Source of the DNA: Phyllostachys edulis
Taxonomy: Eukaryota > Streptophyta > Magnoliopsida > Poales > Poaceae
Assembly (NCBI GenBank): GCA_036346405.1
Contig: CM070561.1
Coordinates: 29,420,215 to 29,484,214 of the forward strand
DNA: 64,000 nucleotides
Direction of reading: 5' to 3'
Position numbers and translations under genes: made by a program. The notes beneath the pieces are model-generated. The model did not search any database. It was not told where the DNA came from and saw only the letters and a program-made list of their open reading frames with translations. Shown piece by piece: positions 48,196 through 61,061 of the stretch. Numbering within the stretch: the stretch's first letter is position 1; each line of letters begins with the position of its first letter.

Positions 48196-48439
48196 TGAAC
48201 ATGTGGAAAGGAAACCTACCTATTTATATGCATGTTATATTCCCAAAAACGTGTGCACGATCGATGGATCGGCCTTATTCAGTTTAGGGGATTAACTATG
48301 TCGGTATCCTCTACTAGTAGTGCCTAACTGTGGGTCTTCCGTGCTTCTTATGTATGTCCTAAATAATGGCCCAAGGGTGTACCTGCAGCTTGACGTCTGT
48401 GGGTTAATTTACTACCAGTATGGTAATGTTATATGTTTT

Positions 48440-48521
48440 TGTAACACCCGGTTAGAATGTCACCATTACACTTATCATTCTAAATTTAAACTATAATTAT
48501 TCACAACTACCACAATCATAT
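48440..48521 (-). mobile_element. LTR fragment hosting the copia element
   Basis: Begins TGTAACACCCGG after the plantacyanin 3' region and runs to the CATAT target site of the copia insertion. It resumes at 53768-53900 on the other side. The rest of this older LTR is hard to trace; its far end may be near 56539 (complement TGTCCCACATTTTAAATCC) or beyond the window. Confidence 0.4.
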
Positions 48522-48929
48522 TGTTATGAATAGCGCTTGTATTCAATATGAGGCCAATGGGCCGATATATATACACAAAGTACAGGTGGTGAATATGCAA
48601 AGAACCCCTAATAACAATGGGGAATAACAAACTATACATATATCTCTAACACCCCTCAAACTCATGGTGGATCAACAACACCGAGTTTGGAGAGGTAGAA
48701 TCGTCTTTGTGCTTTCGAGTCTAGGCCTTCGTGAAGAAATCCGCTATCTGAAGCTCAAGGCACATCTTGAAGAGCAATCACCGATCATGCACACAAGACC
48801 TCATGAAGGAAGCATCAACACCAATATGCTTGGTGAGCTCATGCTTCACAGATCACGGCAACATCTTGATAACACTGTCTTTCGATAAGAGAGGAGCTTG
48901 TAGTGACAAACACCAAAATCCTCAAGTAA

Positions 48930-51900
48930 CCACCGTAGCCAAGTAATCTCTGCTGTCAAGAGAGCCATAGCTCGCAACTCAGCCTCTGCACTCGAACGGG
49001 ACACTGCAGTCTGTTTCTTCGTCTTCTAGGCAATGAGAGAACCACCAAGAAAAACACAGTAAGCAGAGATAGACCGACGATCAGAGGGATCGCTGGCCCA
49101 AGTAGCATCCGAATAAGCCTGAAGCTGTAACGAGCTGGAGCGTGGAAAGAAGAGACGGCGAGAGATAGTCCCACGAAGGTATCGCAGAACTCGAAGAATG
49201 TGGCTGTAGTGGACCTGAGTGGGAGCAGAAACGAACTGACTCAGAATGTGAACTGGATAAGTGATATCCGGACGAGTAACAGCAAGGTAGACAAGACTCC
49301 CAACAAGATGACGATAGCGAGTCGGATCAGAAAGAGGCTCGCCATCGAGGGTCGGAGGTGAACATTGAGCTCCATGGGAGTCTCAACAATTACGCTGATC
49401 AGTGAGAGAGGCGCGATCAAGAAGATCCTGAATATACTTCTCTTGGGACATAAAGAAACCATCGGAGTGGAAGTAACCTCAATCCCAAGGAAGTAACGAA
49501 GAGGACCAAGATCCAACATAAGGAATCGCTCACTAAGATGAGCCTTGACAAAGGCAATGTACTCGAGAATCATCTCCGTAATGATCATATCATCAATATC
49601 TGAAGAAGAAGAGTCCGACCACGAGACGAAGTGTGGACAAAGAGCGCAGGATCATGATCACTCATTTGAAAAGCCGCAGAAGATGACCACAGAGGAGAAG
49701 CGCTCAAACCAAGCACGAGGACTTGCTTAAGGCCATAGAGAGAGCGGCAAGGCGGCAGACCATACCCTCGAGGCAATGAATACCCGGTGGCGGATGCATG
49801 TAGACCTCCTCACGCAACTCGCCATTAAGAAAGGCATTCTTGACATCAAGGAGAAAGCAGAACCCGATGGCGAACAGACGCCACCGAAAGAAGAGTGCGA
49901 CACGGTGGTCATGTGAGCGCAGAGCAAAAAGTCTCGTCGTAGTCACGACCATGCTCCTCTTTGGAAGCCACGGACAACAAGACGCGCCTTATAGCGCTCA
50001 AGAAACCATCGAGCGAGTCTTAATCTTATAGACCCACTTACACGTGATGGGACGAGAGTGAGATGGAAAGGAACAAGATCCCAAGTACTAGTGCGCTCAA
50101 GGGCAGCAATCTCCTCGGCCATGGCATCTGCCACTCGGGGTGTAACAAGATCCGTGAAGAGACGAAGCTCATGAGTAGTGCGCGACAAAAGGCGAAAGCA
50201 GGCGGGGGCGGCGACTAGCGATCGCGGAGAGCGTGGCGAGGAAGATGACCCATCGGGAAGATGGATCATCGAAGAGGATGACTCATCTGGAAGATCCTCA
50301 ATCTGAGGTCGACGAGTGTAGACGAGTGTAGTGGGGAGCCCGAGGAGCCGCGAGGAGGCAAGCGGTAGCATTTCTTGGCGGAGAGGCCACAGGGGAACTA
50401 TGTGGAGACTCGATGGGACGGGTGGACAAGGGCAAAACAGATATAGGTGTATCTCGAAAGGTCAAAAGACAGAGACTCCACAGAGGAAGCCAAGGAGAGA
50501 CAGGGCGTGGATAGAAAGGACAAGACTCGTCGAAAGTCACATCCCGAGAAATCCGCGTTAAATCGACCAACAGGATCCCAAAGACCGATAGCCCTTGTGC
50601 TCGCATCATATCCCGTAAAAACACACTCAACAAAGCGAGCGATCGGTTTGAGTACGTTCTCGGGGCGAGAAGAACGTAGCAAACGCAGCCAAATAGACGA
50701 AGGCGAGTAGTCGAAGGAGACCACAGAGACGCTCAAAGGGATTGCATACGAAGAGCGTAAGAAGGCCGGATGTTGACGAGATAGGTGGCAGTGGAAACAG
50801 CCTCGACCCAAAAGTGAGGTGGAATAGAGGCGGCAATCATCAGAGCACGAGCCGACTCAAGGAGGTGACGATGCTTGCGCTCAGCAACACCATTTTGAGC
50901 ATGAGCACCGGGACAAGAGAATCGGCGAGAGTGCCTCGCTCAAAGAAGGAAGGCTGCGCAAGTGACGAGAGAGATACTCGCCGGCAGAGTCAGCACGAAA
51001 GACACGAATAGGAGTGGAGAACTGTGTGCGGACCATAGTAGCAAATTGTTTATAGATAGACAAGGCCTCACTACGAGAAGACATGAAATATATCCAAGTG
51101 TGGCGAGAGAAATCATCTATAAATATGATATAATATCGATGACCCCCTTTCAAACGAAGGAGCCGGACCCCAAACATCTGAATGAACAAGATCAAAAGGA
51201 CGTTTGAGATCTTGACTCACTATGAGGATAAGGAAGTCAAGTTGCTTGCCTAACTTACGATACGACAATCTAAAAACACGTCTCTGAGATGCAGACCCGA
51301 AGACCACGACGAACTAAAGACGACGAGCACGAGATCCACATAGATGGCCAAGGCGGTGATGCCACTTCTTTGAAAGAGCCGGTGACGGTGGCGAAGCGGA
51401 GAGACCGGCGGCGACGGCGGCGGAAGGAAGGTGAAGCAAGTGAAGCTCCCGAGACGCTGTGAGTCAAGGCGCCGAGGCAGAACCAACCGAGCTCTGTGTG
51501 GCGGTCTGAACACAACAAGAGTCGAGTCGAGAATGACACGATAACCAAGATCGATGTCCGCTTGTGAAAAGAAGAAGTCATAGTAAGGCGAGGAACATGA
51601 GCAACAGACGGAACATGAAAGGATGAGTTGCTAAGAGGTCCTCGACCAGAGATAGAAAGAGAGGTACCATCAGCAGTGAGAACACTAACAGGAGAATCAA
51701 GAGGTGTAATGAAGGATAGAGTGGAAGCATCAGAAGTCATGGGAAAAGATGCTCCAGAATCAAAAATCCACGGAGAGGTACCTGACTGTGTAGAGGGTGG
51801 TTTCTCGGTGCAGAAGAGTCGATGAGCGAACTGCGCAGAACACATCCGAGGAGAACACAGGCGGCAAGCAAAGGCGTCGAAGTTTGGCTATCTCACCTTT

Positions 51901-52947
51901 CGGTGAGAAACTGCTGAAGGAGTCGATGCAGATGTCGATGTAGAAGCACCAGTGTCAGTGCTAGTAGAAGAACGACGTGAAAGATGCCGCTTCTTCTTAT
52001 AGCACTGGGACTCAATATGGCCGACCTTGTCACAGTAGGAGCAGTGAGGACGGCCACCTCCGGATGGAGGGTGGCCACCACCGCTATGCTTGCGCCCGGA
52101 GGAAGCGGTGTCTTTGGCGTGGAAGCGAGCGGTGTAGCAGGTGGTCGAGCGGCGAGCACAGAGGGGAGTGGCATCAGACCAGCACCACTCAGGCGAGTCT
52201 CCTCCGCTCGTATCTCGGTAAGAGCCTCCAGGAGAGTGACACGAGAGTGGCGTGCAAGGAGCTGGGCACGCCTCTGCTCGAACTCAGGATGAAGGCGAGT
52301 AAGGAACTCGTAGACCCGCTGAAACTCCAGATCAAGACGCATACGTGGCAAAGACGGACAAGAGCGACAACCAAAGCGGTCGGGCGAGTCCAAGCGGCCA
52401 GAACAGCGGCGCTTCTGGCGTAAAAGCGTCAACGATAGCATCACCTGGCGAAGAGAGTGCTCTGGCGGACCACAGACAGTACAAGGCATCACCGAGAGGG
52501 CTCGTAGCACTGACGAAGGTGAGTCCACATCTGGAAAGCCGAGGAGAGTCCCACAACCTCAGAAGAGAACTGAGGCTGGACACTGGCAATGAGAACAGCA
52601 GCAGCCCGAGCATCATCGTCGTACCACTGAGTATAGACGGTCAGTCGATCCTTGTAGGAATCCAGAGCCTCTTGGTAGGCAGAGGCAGCCTCATCATCAG
52701 CAAGGTGAGCGGCCTCAACAGCAGCCTTGTCGGCTGTCGAGGGCAGCGCGACGGGCGTAGGCTCCGTCGGAGGAGTAGGGCAAGGCGGGCAGATGACATC
52801 GCCAGAGAGGATGCCCCAGAGACGAAGACCACGCATATGGATGCGCATGTGAGACACGAAGTCGGTGTAATTAACACCATCGAAGATCACCGAACGCGAG
52901 GAAAGCAGTACCCATTGGTGGCGGTCTTTGGGCGGCACGGCGACCAA
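48930..52947 (-). pseudogene. Copia gag-pol polyprotein, frameshifted
   Basis: On the - strand from 52947: Gag (VIFDGVNYTDFVSHMRIHMR; MWTHLRQCYEPSR), then a CCHC knuckle (CSYCDKVGHIESQC, about 52047-52002). Protease (WIFDSGASF, about 51770-51740) follows, then integrase (DLVHSDVWGPAPS; YIIFIDDFSRHTW, 51240-50900). RT (SRVSGSIRLRLARWFLERYKARLVVRGF; catalytic IDD at about 49590) and RNase H (SDRRSISAYCVFLGGSLIAW, ending about 48930) complete it. Segments lie in all three - frames, so several frameshifts disable it. Confidence 0.9.
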
Positions 52948-52999
52948 GGGAACGAAGTCTAACAGGCGGCGCTGGACGGCGCGGCGGTTAGAGCGACGT

Positions 53000-53615
53000 T
53001 TTTTTTCCTCGTCGGCCGACTTAAATAAAAATCAAACAGGCCCGGCCTGTTTACGGGGGAACCCTAGTTCCCCCAAGTCACCTCTGATGGTGGCGGGAGC
53101 CGGATCCGAGCTCCTCTGATGGCGGCGGGGAGGAGCGGCCGGAGGACGGCATGCTTGGAGGAGGAGCGACCGGAGCTCCTCGATGGCGCGGCGGGACGAG
53201 CAAGGGAGGCGCGGTGGCTCGGATCCGCGGGAGGAGCGGACCGAGGCGCGGGCGGAGCGGATCCGAGCCTCCTCGATGGCGGCGGCGGAGGAGCCGGGCC
53301 GAGGACGAAGCGGCGGGAGGAGCGGACCGAAGCTCCTCGATGGCGGCGCTGATCCGCGGGAGGAGCGGACCGGGAGGAGGGCGGCGGCGGGAGGAGCCTC
53401 AGGGGCGGCGGCGAGGCGGCCGGGGAGATGAGCGGCGGCGCCAGCGCCTGTGGGAGGGGCTCGAGACAGCGGCGACCCGACGGCGGAGGGATCCGGCGAG
53501 GATCCCGCTGTGGGGAGGGAGGCCGTCGGCGCGGAAGGAAGGAGCCGGCGTCGGCCTTGTGGGAGGAGGCCGGCGTCGGGACGACAAGCGAAGCGACGGA
53601 AAATCCAAAACCCTA
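53000..53615 (-). other. GC-rich leader of the copia element
   Basis: Between primer site and gag lies about 600 bp of GGCGG/GGAGGAGCGGACCG-type repeats (GATCCGCGGGAGGAGCGGAC recurs). Open frames on both strands are compositional. It could be an acquired host fragment or an expanded leader. Confidence 0.5.
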
Positions 53616-53900
53616 GGTAGGCTCTGATACCATGTTATGAATAGCGCTTGTATTCAATATGAGGCCAATGGGCCGATATATATACACAAAGTACAGGTGG
53701 TGAATATGCAAAGAACCCCTCATAACAATGGGGAATAACAAACTATACATATATCTCTAACACATATAACTAAATAAAACTGCACACCAATTTATTCTAC
53801 AACAAGCATATCAAGAAAATATAAATAAGAATAAACATTCACACATAACTTGGGACCTCGCGCCCAAGAACACTCGGGACCACACCCCCGAGAACGCTTG

Positions 53901-56296
53901 TGTAACACTCTGGCCTAAAATCCGCTCAATACCCAGCCAACAGTGGGGTGGACCTGCTCACACATTACACCGCACTTACACTTTCGTCCTTACTTCGTGT
54001 AAAAGGGTTAACCCGGTGGTGCTACGTTTGGACCCAATAGTCATTATACACTACTACAGCTCACTTTAGACAAGCAATATGGGACTAATCCCATCACTCA
54101 ACTTCACATGGACCACATGGCCCGCACTACGAGCAGCCGGTGTATTAAAGCCTGGAACCATGTGCCCAGGAGCATTGACCAACAACTATACTATTAAATA
54201 AACTATTACCATAAATGCATCCATAACTTGTCATTACCACATGCACTAGTACTACTTACAATCCACGTAACTAACATAAATTATCAAGTGTCCACGGATC
54301 AAGTTCCAAATAGATGAGCTAATTATATAAGAAATAATCGAGGTAACTAAAGGCAATTAATTCATGGTTGCTTGCATGTGATGTGTATTTCTACCCTATA
54401 CATGTTGCCTTCAAAGATAACCTAAAAGCAACAACGAAGCAAGTGTGAGTCCAAGATTCAGTAAATACATAATAAAACAATAAACATACACACAATAAGC
54501 TCATCATTCATGTATTCTATTATCTTCGTTAGTGCAATGCAATTCTACACTATATGCTTATTTTCTCTTCACATAGTTTATACCGGTATAACCAAGTGAT
54601 CACCTGTTGGCTTTCACTCTCTCAAAAGCCCGTCCTCATCGGCCTAGTGTCCTCTCCACTCCCGTGGAGGCATCCCAAAGTAGGTCTTACATGCCCACCC
54701 GAGGTGGGGTTTTCTCTTTCATGACATGAAGGTACACATGATGCGAATGCAAAGTTTTCCATTATCCATTAACATGTTCCATCATCTTCATATTACCATC
54801 ATTACCATATAGATATTGTAATAAGCATGGATAAAATATAGAGATAGCATGGTAAATTAGTCATTAAAGGCAAGTAACACACACATATCGATGTCTTCTG
54901 CTCTTCCATGCACCTACCTTTTAGCCACGGAAAATGGAACGATGTGAAGACGGCACCAAATCCGAAGCAACACCCCTTAGACAAAGACAATACTCACCTC
55001 AAAACATGTGACAACAGTACAGACGCGTAAAATAGATTGACATCGCCTATACGCACAAACCTAACATAGTTAACCCCCCCCCTTCACCGGACAACCCACC
55101 TGCTATCCTGGTGATCAAACAACCATAACTTCCAATTCTGGAATCGAAACACAAAAAACCATGTGTTCTGGAACCTACACAAAACTTTCCACTTTTCCTA
55201 ATTATGGAAAAAAATTTATCAATCCGTCTTTCTGTTGTGTTACTAGATAGCAGGATTAACAATTTCGTATCTATTTTTATATAACATAAAAAGTGGCAAA
55301 CCATACTACTTTTGGAAACTTTGGAACATTATACAACTTTTCCTAGTTATGACCATAATTTAATTCGAGCATATATTAAGGTTAATATGTCAATTAACAC
55401 AACCGCAATTACTGACGACTAAATTCTAGACAGTAGCCTTCCCAGTGCCATAACATGTGAACCACTTACCGAAATCTAGTGTTCGTGAACTCTATGGAAA
55501 GCTTAAACAATTACCTGTATTATTTGTAATATAGAAAAGCTAAGAAACAGGATGTAGGTATTCCAAAATCCCCTTACAAGGCTCAGTAGCACACTAAACC
55601 GAATCATGGAAATATACAAACTACTGATCTACCTTAAAACTTTGATAAAACACTATTCTAATATTGCTATAAAAGTTCTTAGGTCATTCCCCTTGAAATC
55701 GGACGATGTAGATGATAGGAACGCGAAGCCCTAATTTCCCTTCTCCTTTTCTTCTTCTTCTTCTTCTTCTTCTTCTTCTTCTTCTTCTTCTTCTTCTTCT
55801 TCTTCTCTCTCTCTCCTGCCTTGGCTATTTCCTCCCTTCCCTCCTTCCTTGCTGCAGCAACCCTCCTCTGCTTCCTCCCCTATCACATTTGCCTGGACAA
55901 TGACCCCACTGACATTGGCACCATGACCTCCCACGGCACAACAGCAATGTGCAACGACTGCAGCCAACTAGTAGCGACGGTGGCGCAACTGCGAGTGGCA
56001 CATAGTGGTGATGACCTATAGTTGCTTGGACGATGATAAGCGCCGCGGTAGGGCGGCGATGTCGACTTGAGCAAGATGCTACGATGGCAGAGGCAGCAGC
56101 AGCGCAACTAGGGCAACGGTAGTGCGCAGCTAGGGCTATGTAGTGGCTCACCGGTAAGTCAGTAATGTCGGATCAGCTAGGCTCTACCGCACCCACGCCG
56201 AGACATATCGATGTCGAACCTGCTCGCCCGAGCGCTTTTTTTTTCTTTGTTTCTTTCTCCTTAATTGTTTTCTAGTCCTTTTAAACAGGTTATTAC
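53901..56296 (-). mobile_element. Probable solo LTR (2.4 kb), related to the intron LTR
   Basis: Begins TGTAACACTCTGGCC and ends GGTTATTACA. GC-rich sequence and a CTT microsatellite (55750-55804) lie towards its right end, indicating - orientation. Flanks are GCTTG and AACTA, which do not match, so either boundary may be wrong or the ends come from different copies. No internal genes. Confidence 0.6.
55750..55804. repeat. CTT microsatellite
   Basis: About 18 CTT units followed by a short CT run. Confidence 0.95.
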
Positions 56297-56871
56297 AAAC
56301 TACCCCGTTAACATGATTTGACTCCGAATTCTACACTCACCACTTCTACAACTACCAATTATACCCGCAAAAAATAAAACCCTTTAAATAAACTTTCAGG
56401 CACAATGATGCCTCACAAAAAGAAATAAAAAACACACACCAGAATAACAAATGCTCTTTTTTTTCAAGACACAATAAATGGGCAAATGCACAACTTTCAT
56501 TAACAAGAACAAAATAATTTGGATTTAAAATGTGGGACAACGAGTTCTCCAAAGTTTGACATGAGAGCAAATTTTAGAAAATATGAAAGTCCTAACAGGT
56601 GGGACCGACTTGGGTTTTCTATTTCTATTTCTTTTATTTTTATTAAGGACATGCTCAGTGACTGACAGGTGAGGTCCATCGGGGTTTTTGATTTTGAGTC
56701 TCTGACAGGTGGGCCCTGGTCCATGGACTAGGTCCACAAGATTTATGCCTGGTCCACGGTGGACCAGGCTTGCGGGTGACGAGGCGGTGCCACATCAGCG
56801 TGACACGCGGGCGTGACAAGGCTGACACACGGTTTAGTGTAGCACACTTGGCCAGGATGTGGCATGCCATG
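56297..56871. other. LTR-like spacer before the SIRE-type element
   Basis: Contains three copies of CTGACAGGTGRGRYC (56595, 56660, 56702) and GGTCCATGGAC/GGTCCACGGTGGACC palindromes, common in grass LTR U3 regions. No gene seen. Confidence 0.4.
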
Positions 56872-58640
56872 TGTTAGACCCAGAGGTCTTAATCATGTTA
56901 TTTAATGATGAATACATTGTCAAAGGAACATGCTTGTGATCTAAGTCGTTAACCTGCTTTGAAATAGTTTTTGAGTTCTTTGAATTCGTGGAAATCACTT
57001 TAGTCGGGGTTTTGCGGTAGTCTCAGGCATTGTGGTCATGCAGATTACCGCTTCGTATTCGACCGCATGATTGTTGGCGGTACAATTTCCCCAAGTCTTG
57101 TGTTTGGATTTTGAATTTTCTCTAGAAGCGGTAGTACCGGCTTTTTATACGCGAAACTACCATAGTGCGGTATGACCGTTTGTGAAGCGCGGTAGTACCG
57201 CAAGTCAAGGTTCCGAATGCGTGTTTTGCTCGAACCATTAGATCTTGATCTGACGGCTCATATTGAGAGGAACATTCGGACCGTCCGAGATCCTAAAGCA
57301 TTGTGAGCTTTTGGATGGAAATCTAACGGATGAAATCAACGGGAACGTTCGGACTTTCTACAGTACTCTTAAAATCCGACGGTTGTGAAGCGTGGTCCAT
57401 TCGGCCATGTCATCTGGACCGTCCATGCATCTTTGAGGTTCATGAAATGTTTTGACATACATTCATACCGCGGGTAAAGGGCGGTAGTACCGTTTGTTCC
57501 GTTAGTACCGTTGGTTTAACGACGGTAGTACCGCGATAGTTTTTCCAGAGAGAAAGTTTTTTTGACAAGCTTTGATAAGTGAATTACGGTAGTACCGCAG
57601 CTATGTAACGGTACGACCGTGGGCCGGTAATACCGTTGTTTCAATGGCAGTAGTACCGCAACAAGGTATGACCGTTTGTTTACAGTAAGGATTTTCCAGA
57701 GAGCTTATTTTTGGAATTCTTCGTGGTGCGGTACGACCGCAGTTATGAATCTTGATCTGACAATGATCGGTAGTACCATTCATAACATGTCGATAATCCG
57801 CTTTTAGAACGTAATCTTTGTTCGATTGAAGAATTGATTACGGGATTGATTGAGATAATGGTTTTTAGTTGTTGCATGATGCATGATAGTGTTTATGCGT
57901 GTGTCTAAGCTAATGTTGGTCAAGTTTGGAGAACTTGTGCCGGATTTTGTTTCTTTGATCTTTGCATGTGCAGGATGACCGTGAAGACAACTATTGTCGT
58001 GACGAGGAGGACTCGGACCAGGATTGGGGAGATCTGAGGTCTTGGTGGTCGTGGATGTTGCGAGATGGTTGAGCTTGCGCTGGAGAGGCTTGCGGTGTGG
58101 GTTGTTATGGAAAGAGTTACAGATTTGGAAGGAGTTCCAAATCTTGACTTTTTTGAGATAGAATCTGTGTCGGTGTCGTGTTGGACATGGATAGGATTCT
58201 AGGGTATAAATAGAGGCAGGTTAGGAGCTAACTTGTGTGCACGGGAGAGATAGTTTTGGCCGCAGCTTTGGAGTTACGGTTTTAAGTTATATTTTGAGCG
58301 TAAAGTTGAGATAGCTTTGTAAGGTCTTCTGTGGAAGACTTTGAGGGGTGTTTGAGAGGCACCTTGTAGCCACAGATCAAAGTCTTGAGTAATACAATTT
58401 AGATTTATTTTATATTGTCTCCGGAGCTTTGCTTTGTTTTCTGCTGTGCATGAGGTAGTTGGTGGAAATCTTGAAGATAGCTTCTGGAGGTTCTTGAAGA
58501 TATCCAGGAGAGATCTTTGAGCTGATCTTAAAGAGGTTCTCTGAGGGATTTAACAATTTGGGTTCGGCTGAATTTATTGAAGGTCAAATCTGCGCAAATC
58601 ATTCACCCCCCCCTCTCTGATTGTGCCATACGATCCTACA
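56872..58640 (+). repeat. Left LTR of the SIRE-like element
   Basis: 1769 bp. Contains about ten CGGTAGTACCG or CGGTAYGACCG motifs between 57127 and 57775. TATA box TATAAATAG at 58205-58213. Confidence 0.92.
58205..58213 (+). promoter_or_regulatory. LTR TATA box
   Basis: TATAAATAG; conserved at 63879-63887 in the right LTR. Confidence 0.7.
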
Positions 58641-58663
58641 AGTGGTATCAGAACGAGGTTGCT

Positions 58664-61061
58664 ATGGCGTTAGAGAGGTATGTGAATCGTCCCCCCATGT
58701 TAGATGGTACTGATTTTGCTTTTTGGAAGTGTCGTATGCAAGCCTACATTGAAGCTCAAGGTAATGATGTTTGGAGAAAGGTTTCTTGTCCTTATGAGGT
58801 TCCTACTACTGTTACTAATTTGAATAAAGCTGATGTTGATCTTAATGCTCAAGCTTGTAACTTGTTATTTCAAGGTATATCTCACAAAGAATTTGATCGT
58901 GTAGCTCACATTAGCTCTGCCCATCTAATTTGGAAAACTCTTTGTGATTATCATGAGGGAACTACTAAAATTAAGAAAGTGCGCAAAAATCTTTTTCAAA
59001 AGGAGTATTCAGATTTTGCTATGAAGCCTGGTGAAACTATTGATGATCTTTTTGCTCGTTTTGAAAAGATACTGAGTAATTTGCGTGGTGTTGGTGTTAT
59101 TCCAAGTGATGAAGATGATGCATCTAAAATTTTGAAATCTTTAGGTTCTGAGTGGTTGATGGTTGTCACAACTATCAATCAAACTGTTGATCTAGATACC
59201 TTAACTATGGATGATCTGTTCTCTAGATTAAAAACCTATGAGATGGAAGTTTTGCCATCTAAGATTGATAAATCTTCATCATTAGATCTTATGACTAACC
59301 CCATGCAGGCTGCTTCTTCGAGTTCTTGTCTTGTGTCTGTTTTGTCTTCTTCTTCAGATGAACAATTGGAGGAGATTCCAGAAGAACAACTTGTACTCTT
59401 CTCCAACAGGGTGACCAAAGCAATTAACAACATTAGATCAAGGCGAAGAGGTGGTCCAATCAGATGCTATGAGTGTGGAGAGCTAAACCACATAAGGATA
59501 AATTGTCCCAATCTGAGGAGTAATGAGGACAAAGATGACAAAGTATCAACTCGACGCTCTAAATTCAAGATTAACTCAAGCAAGAAGCAAAACTATCGTA
59601 AGGTGGTCAACAAGGTACTTTCAGCACTTGATGAGATTAATTTGAGTGATGTTGATTCTGGAAGCGACCTTGAGGACAATGGCAAGAAGGCAAAGGAAGT
59701 GGACTTCACAGGGATGTGCTTTATGGCAAGCAGTGAGGAGCTTAATTATGATGAACTCTACAGTGACCCTGATGAGGTAAAACCTTCCTATACTGATTTA
59801 TCTCGTGCTGTGCTTAAACTGACAAATGAGCTTAAGAAATATCAAAAGAAAGTAAAGAAACATGACCTTGTTGTTGATAGCTTAAATTCTGAAATTAATA
59901 GGCTTAAGGCTTCTATTCCTGATGATGAATCTTGTGAATCCTGTCAAGTTTTGCACTCTAAATTAGAAGCTGCTAGGTCTATTCATACTAAATTTGAAAA
60001 GTTAAAACTAGAACATGATTCTTGTGATGATAAGCTGAAACTTGCATATAATGAAATTGAAAAGCTCAAGTCTAATTCTACTGGTTTAGAGTCAAGTATG
60101 TTAAATGCACAAACTAAAACCTGCTCTAAGTGTGAATTGATAGAAGCTAGACTGAATTCATCTCAGGAAACAATTCAACAGATGCTTTATCATGAGATAC
60201 CCTCTTGCTCTAATTGCCCTAAACTTAATTACAATAGAGATAAAAGTTTTGACTAGACAATTAAATGAATTTGCTGAAAAAGAAAGATTGGCTCAGTTTA
60301 GTGCTTCTAAGAAAAATGTGAATGAATCTGTCAACTGCTCAACTTGTCCCACTTTGACTAAAGAAATTGAGTATCTCAAGGACACTTTAGAGAGGTTCTC
60401 TTTTGGCAAGAAGAATTTGAACATGATCCTAGACAAGTCAAAAGTCAGTGTTAAAAGCCAAGGTCTAGGATTTAATTTTGTTGAGCATACCAAGAATCAT
60501 CCTCCTAAAGTTATTAAGCTTCTTGAACCTGGAAAAATTGAAGTGGAATATGAGCCAAAACAAGTAATGTTTAAATCTGCTGGTTTTGCAAAGGACTCAT
60601 CTATTACAGTGAGTATTCAAAAAGGAAAAACTACAATTTCTCACCAAGACAAGTATCTATGTACTCATTGTGGTAAAGAAGGTCATCCGGTTCTGTTTTG
60701 TTTTCGAAAAGCCAAGAAAGAGAAAAAGGAAAGATTGAATGCATTAAAACAAAAACGTGCATCCACTGTTGTTGTTCCTAGAACTAATGTGAAGGCTAGG
60801 TTTTTAGAAAACTTTTATGATGATTTTAAGTATGGTTCACATGCTGGTTTGGGTTATCATACAAAGAAATTTCATTCAGCTTTTCCAGCAAGTCAAGGGA
60901 CAGCTAGACAGTCCTCTTTTCGGCTTTCTAATCGCTCTCACACACATGGTTCTGATTCTAGACTTGTTGTTGTCACTCCACATCGTGTATCTCAGTATTG
61001 GATTCCCAAAACTTATCTCACTAACCCCAGTACTGTGAAACCGGTGTCTTTTGCGATGTGA
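58664..61061 (+). pseudogene. SIRE-type copia Gag, one frameshift
   Basis: ATG at 58664, just after the primer site. The N-terminal UBN2/DUF4219-type Gag region (MLDGTDFAFWKCRMQAYIEA; LWKTL-type HLIWKTLCDYHEGTTK; GETIDDLFARFEKIL) is followed by a CCHC knuckle (CYECGELNHIRINC, about 59466-59508). A long acidic and coiled-coil segment (59600-60240) comes next. The frame closes at 60256 but continues in another frame (LTRQLNEFAEKERLAQFSAS), giving more coiled coil, a second CCHC knuckle (CTHCGKEGHPVLFC, about 60661) and WIPKTYLTNPS before a stop at 61061. That last motif normally lies shortly before protease. Long coiled-coil Gag is typical of SIRE/Maximus. Confidence 0.88.

Larger units (their letters stand above)
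48522..53762 (-). mobile_element. Ty1/copia retrotransposon with 130-bp LTRs
   Basis: LTRs at 48522-48651 and 53633-53762, each 130 bp (TGTTATGAATAG ... TCTCTAACA), differ at one position by eye. CATAT duplications flank it (48517-48521 and 53763-53767). On the - strand the primer site TGGTATCAGAGCC (53632-53620) directly follows the 5' LTR. A polypurine tract (GAGTTTGAGGGG, 48663-48652) precedes the 3' LTR. Domain order gag, protease, integrase, RT, RNase H is that of copia. Near-identical LTRs mean a recent insertion, yet the coding region is frameshifted. Confidence 0.95.

Noticed and set aside
53119..53627. Arg/Gly-rich open frames up to 158 codons
   Set aside because: GGCGG-type repeats in the leader of the copia element; open on both strands.
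53620..53632. tRNA-like sequence GGCTCTGATACCA
   Set aside because: It is the complement of the primer-binding site of the copia element, not a tRNA gene; no cloverleaf around it.
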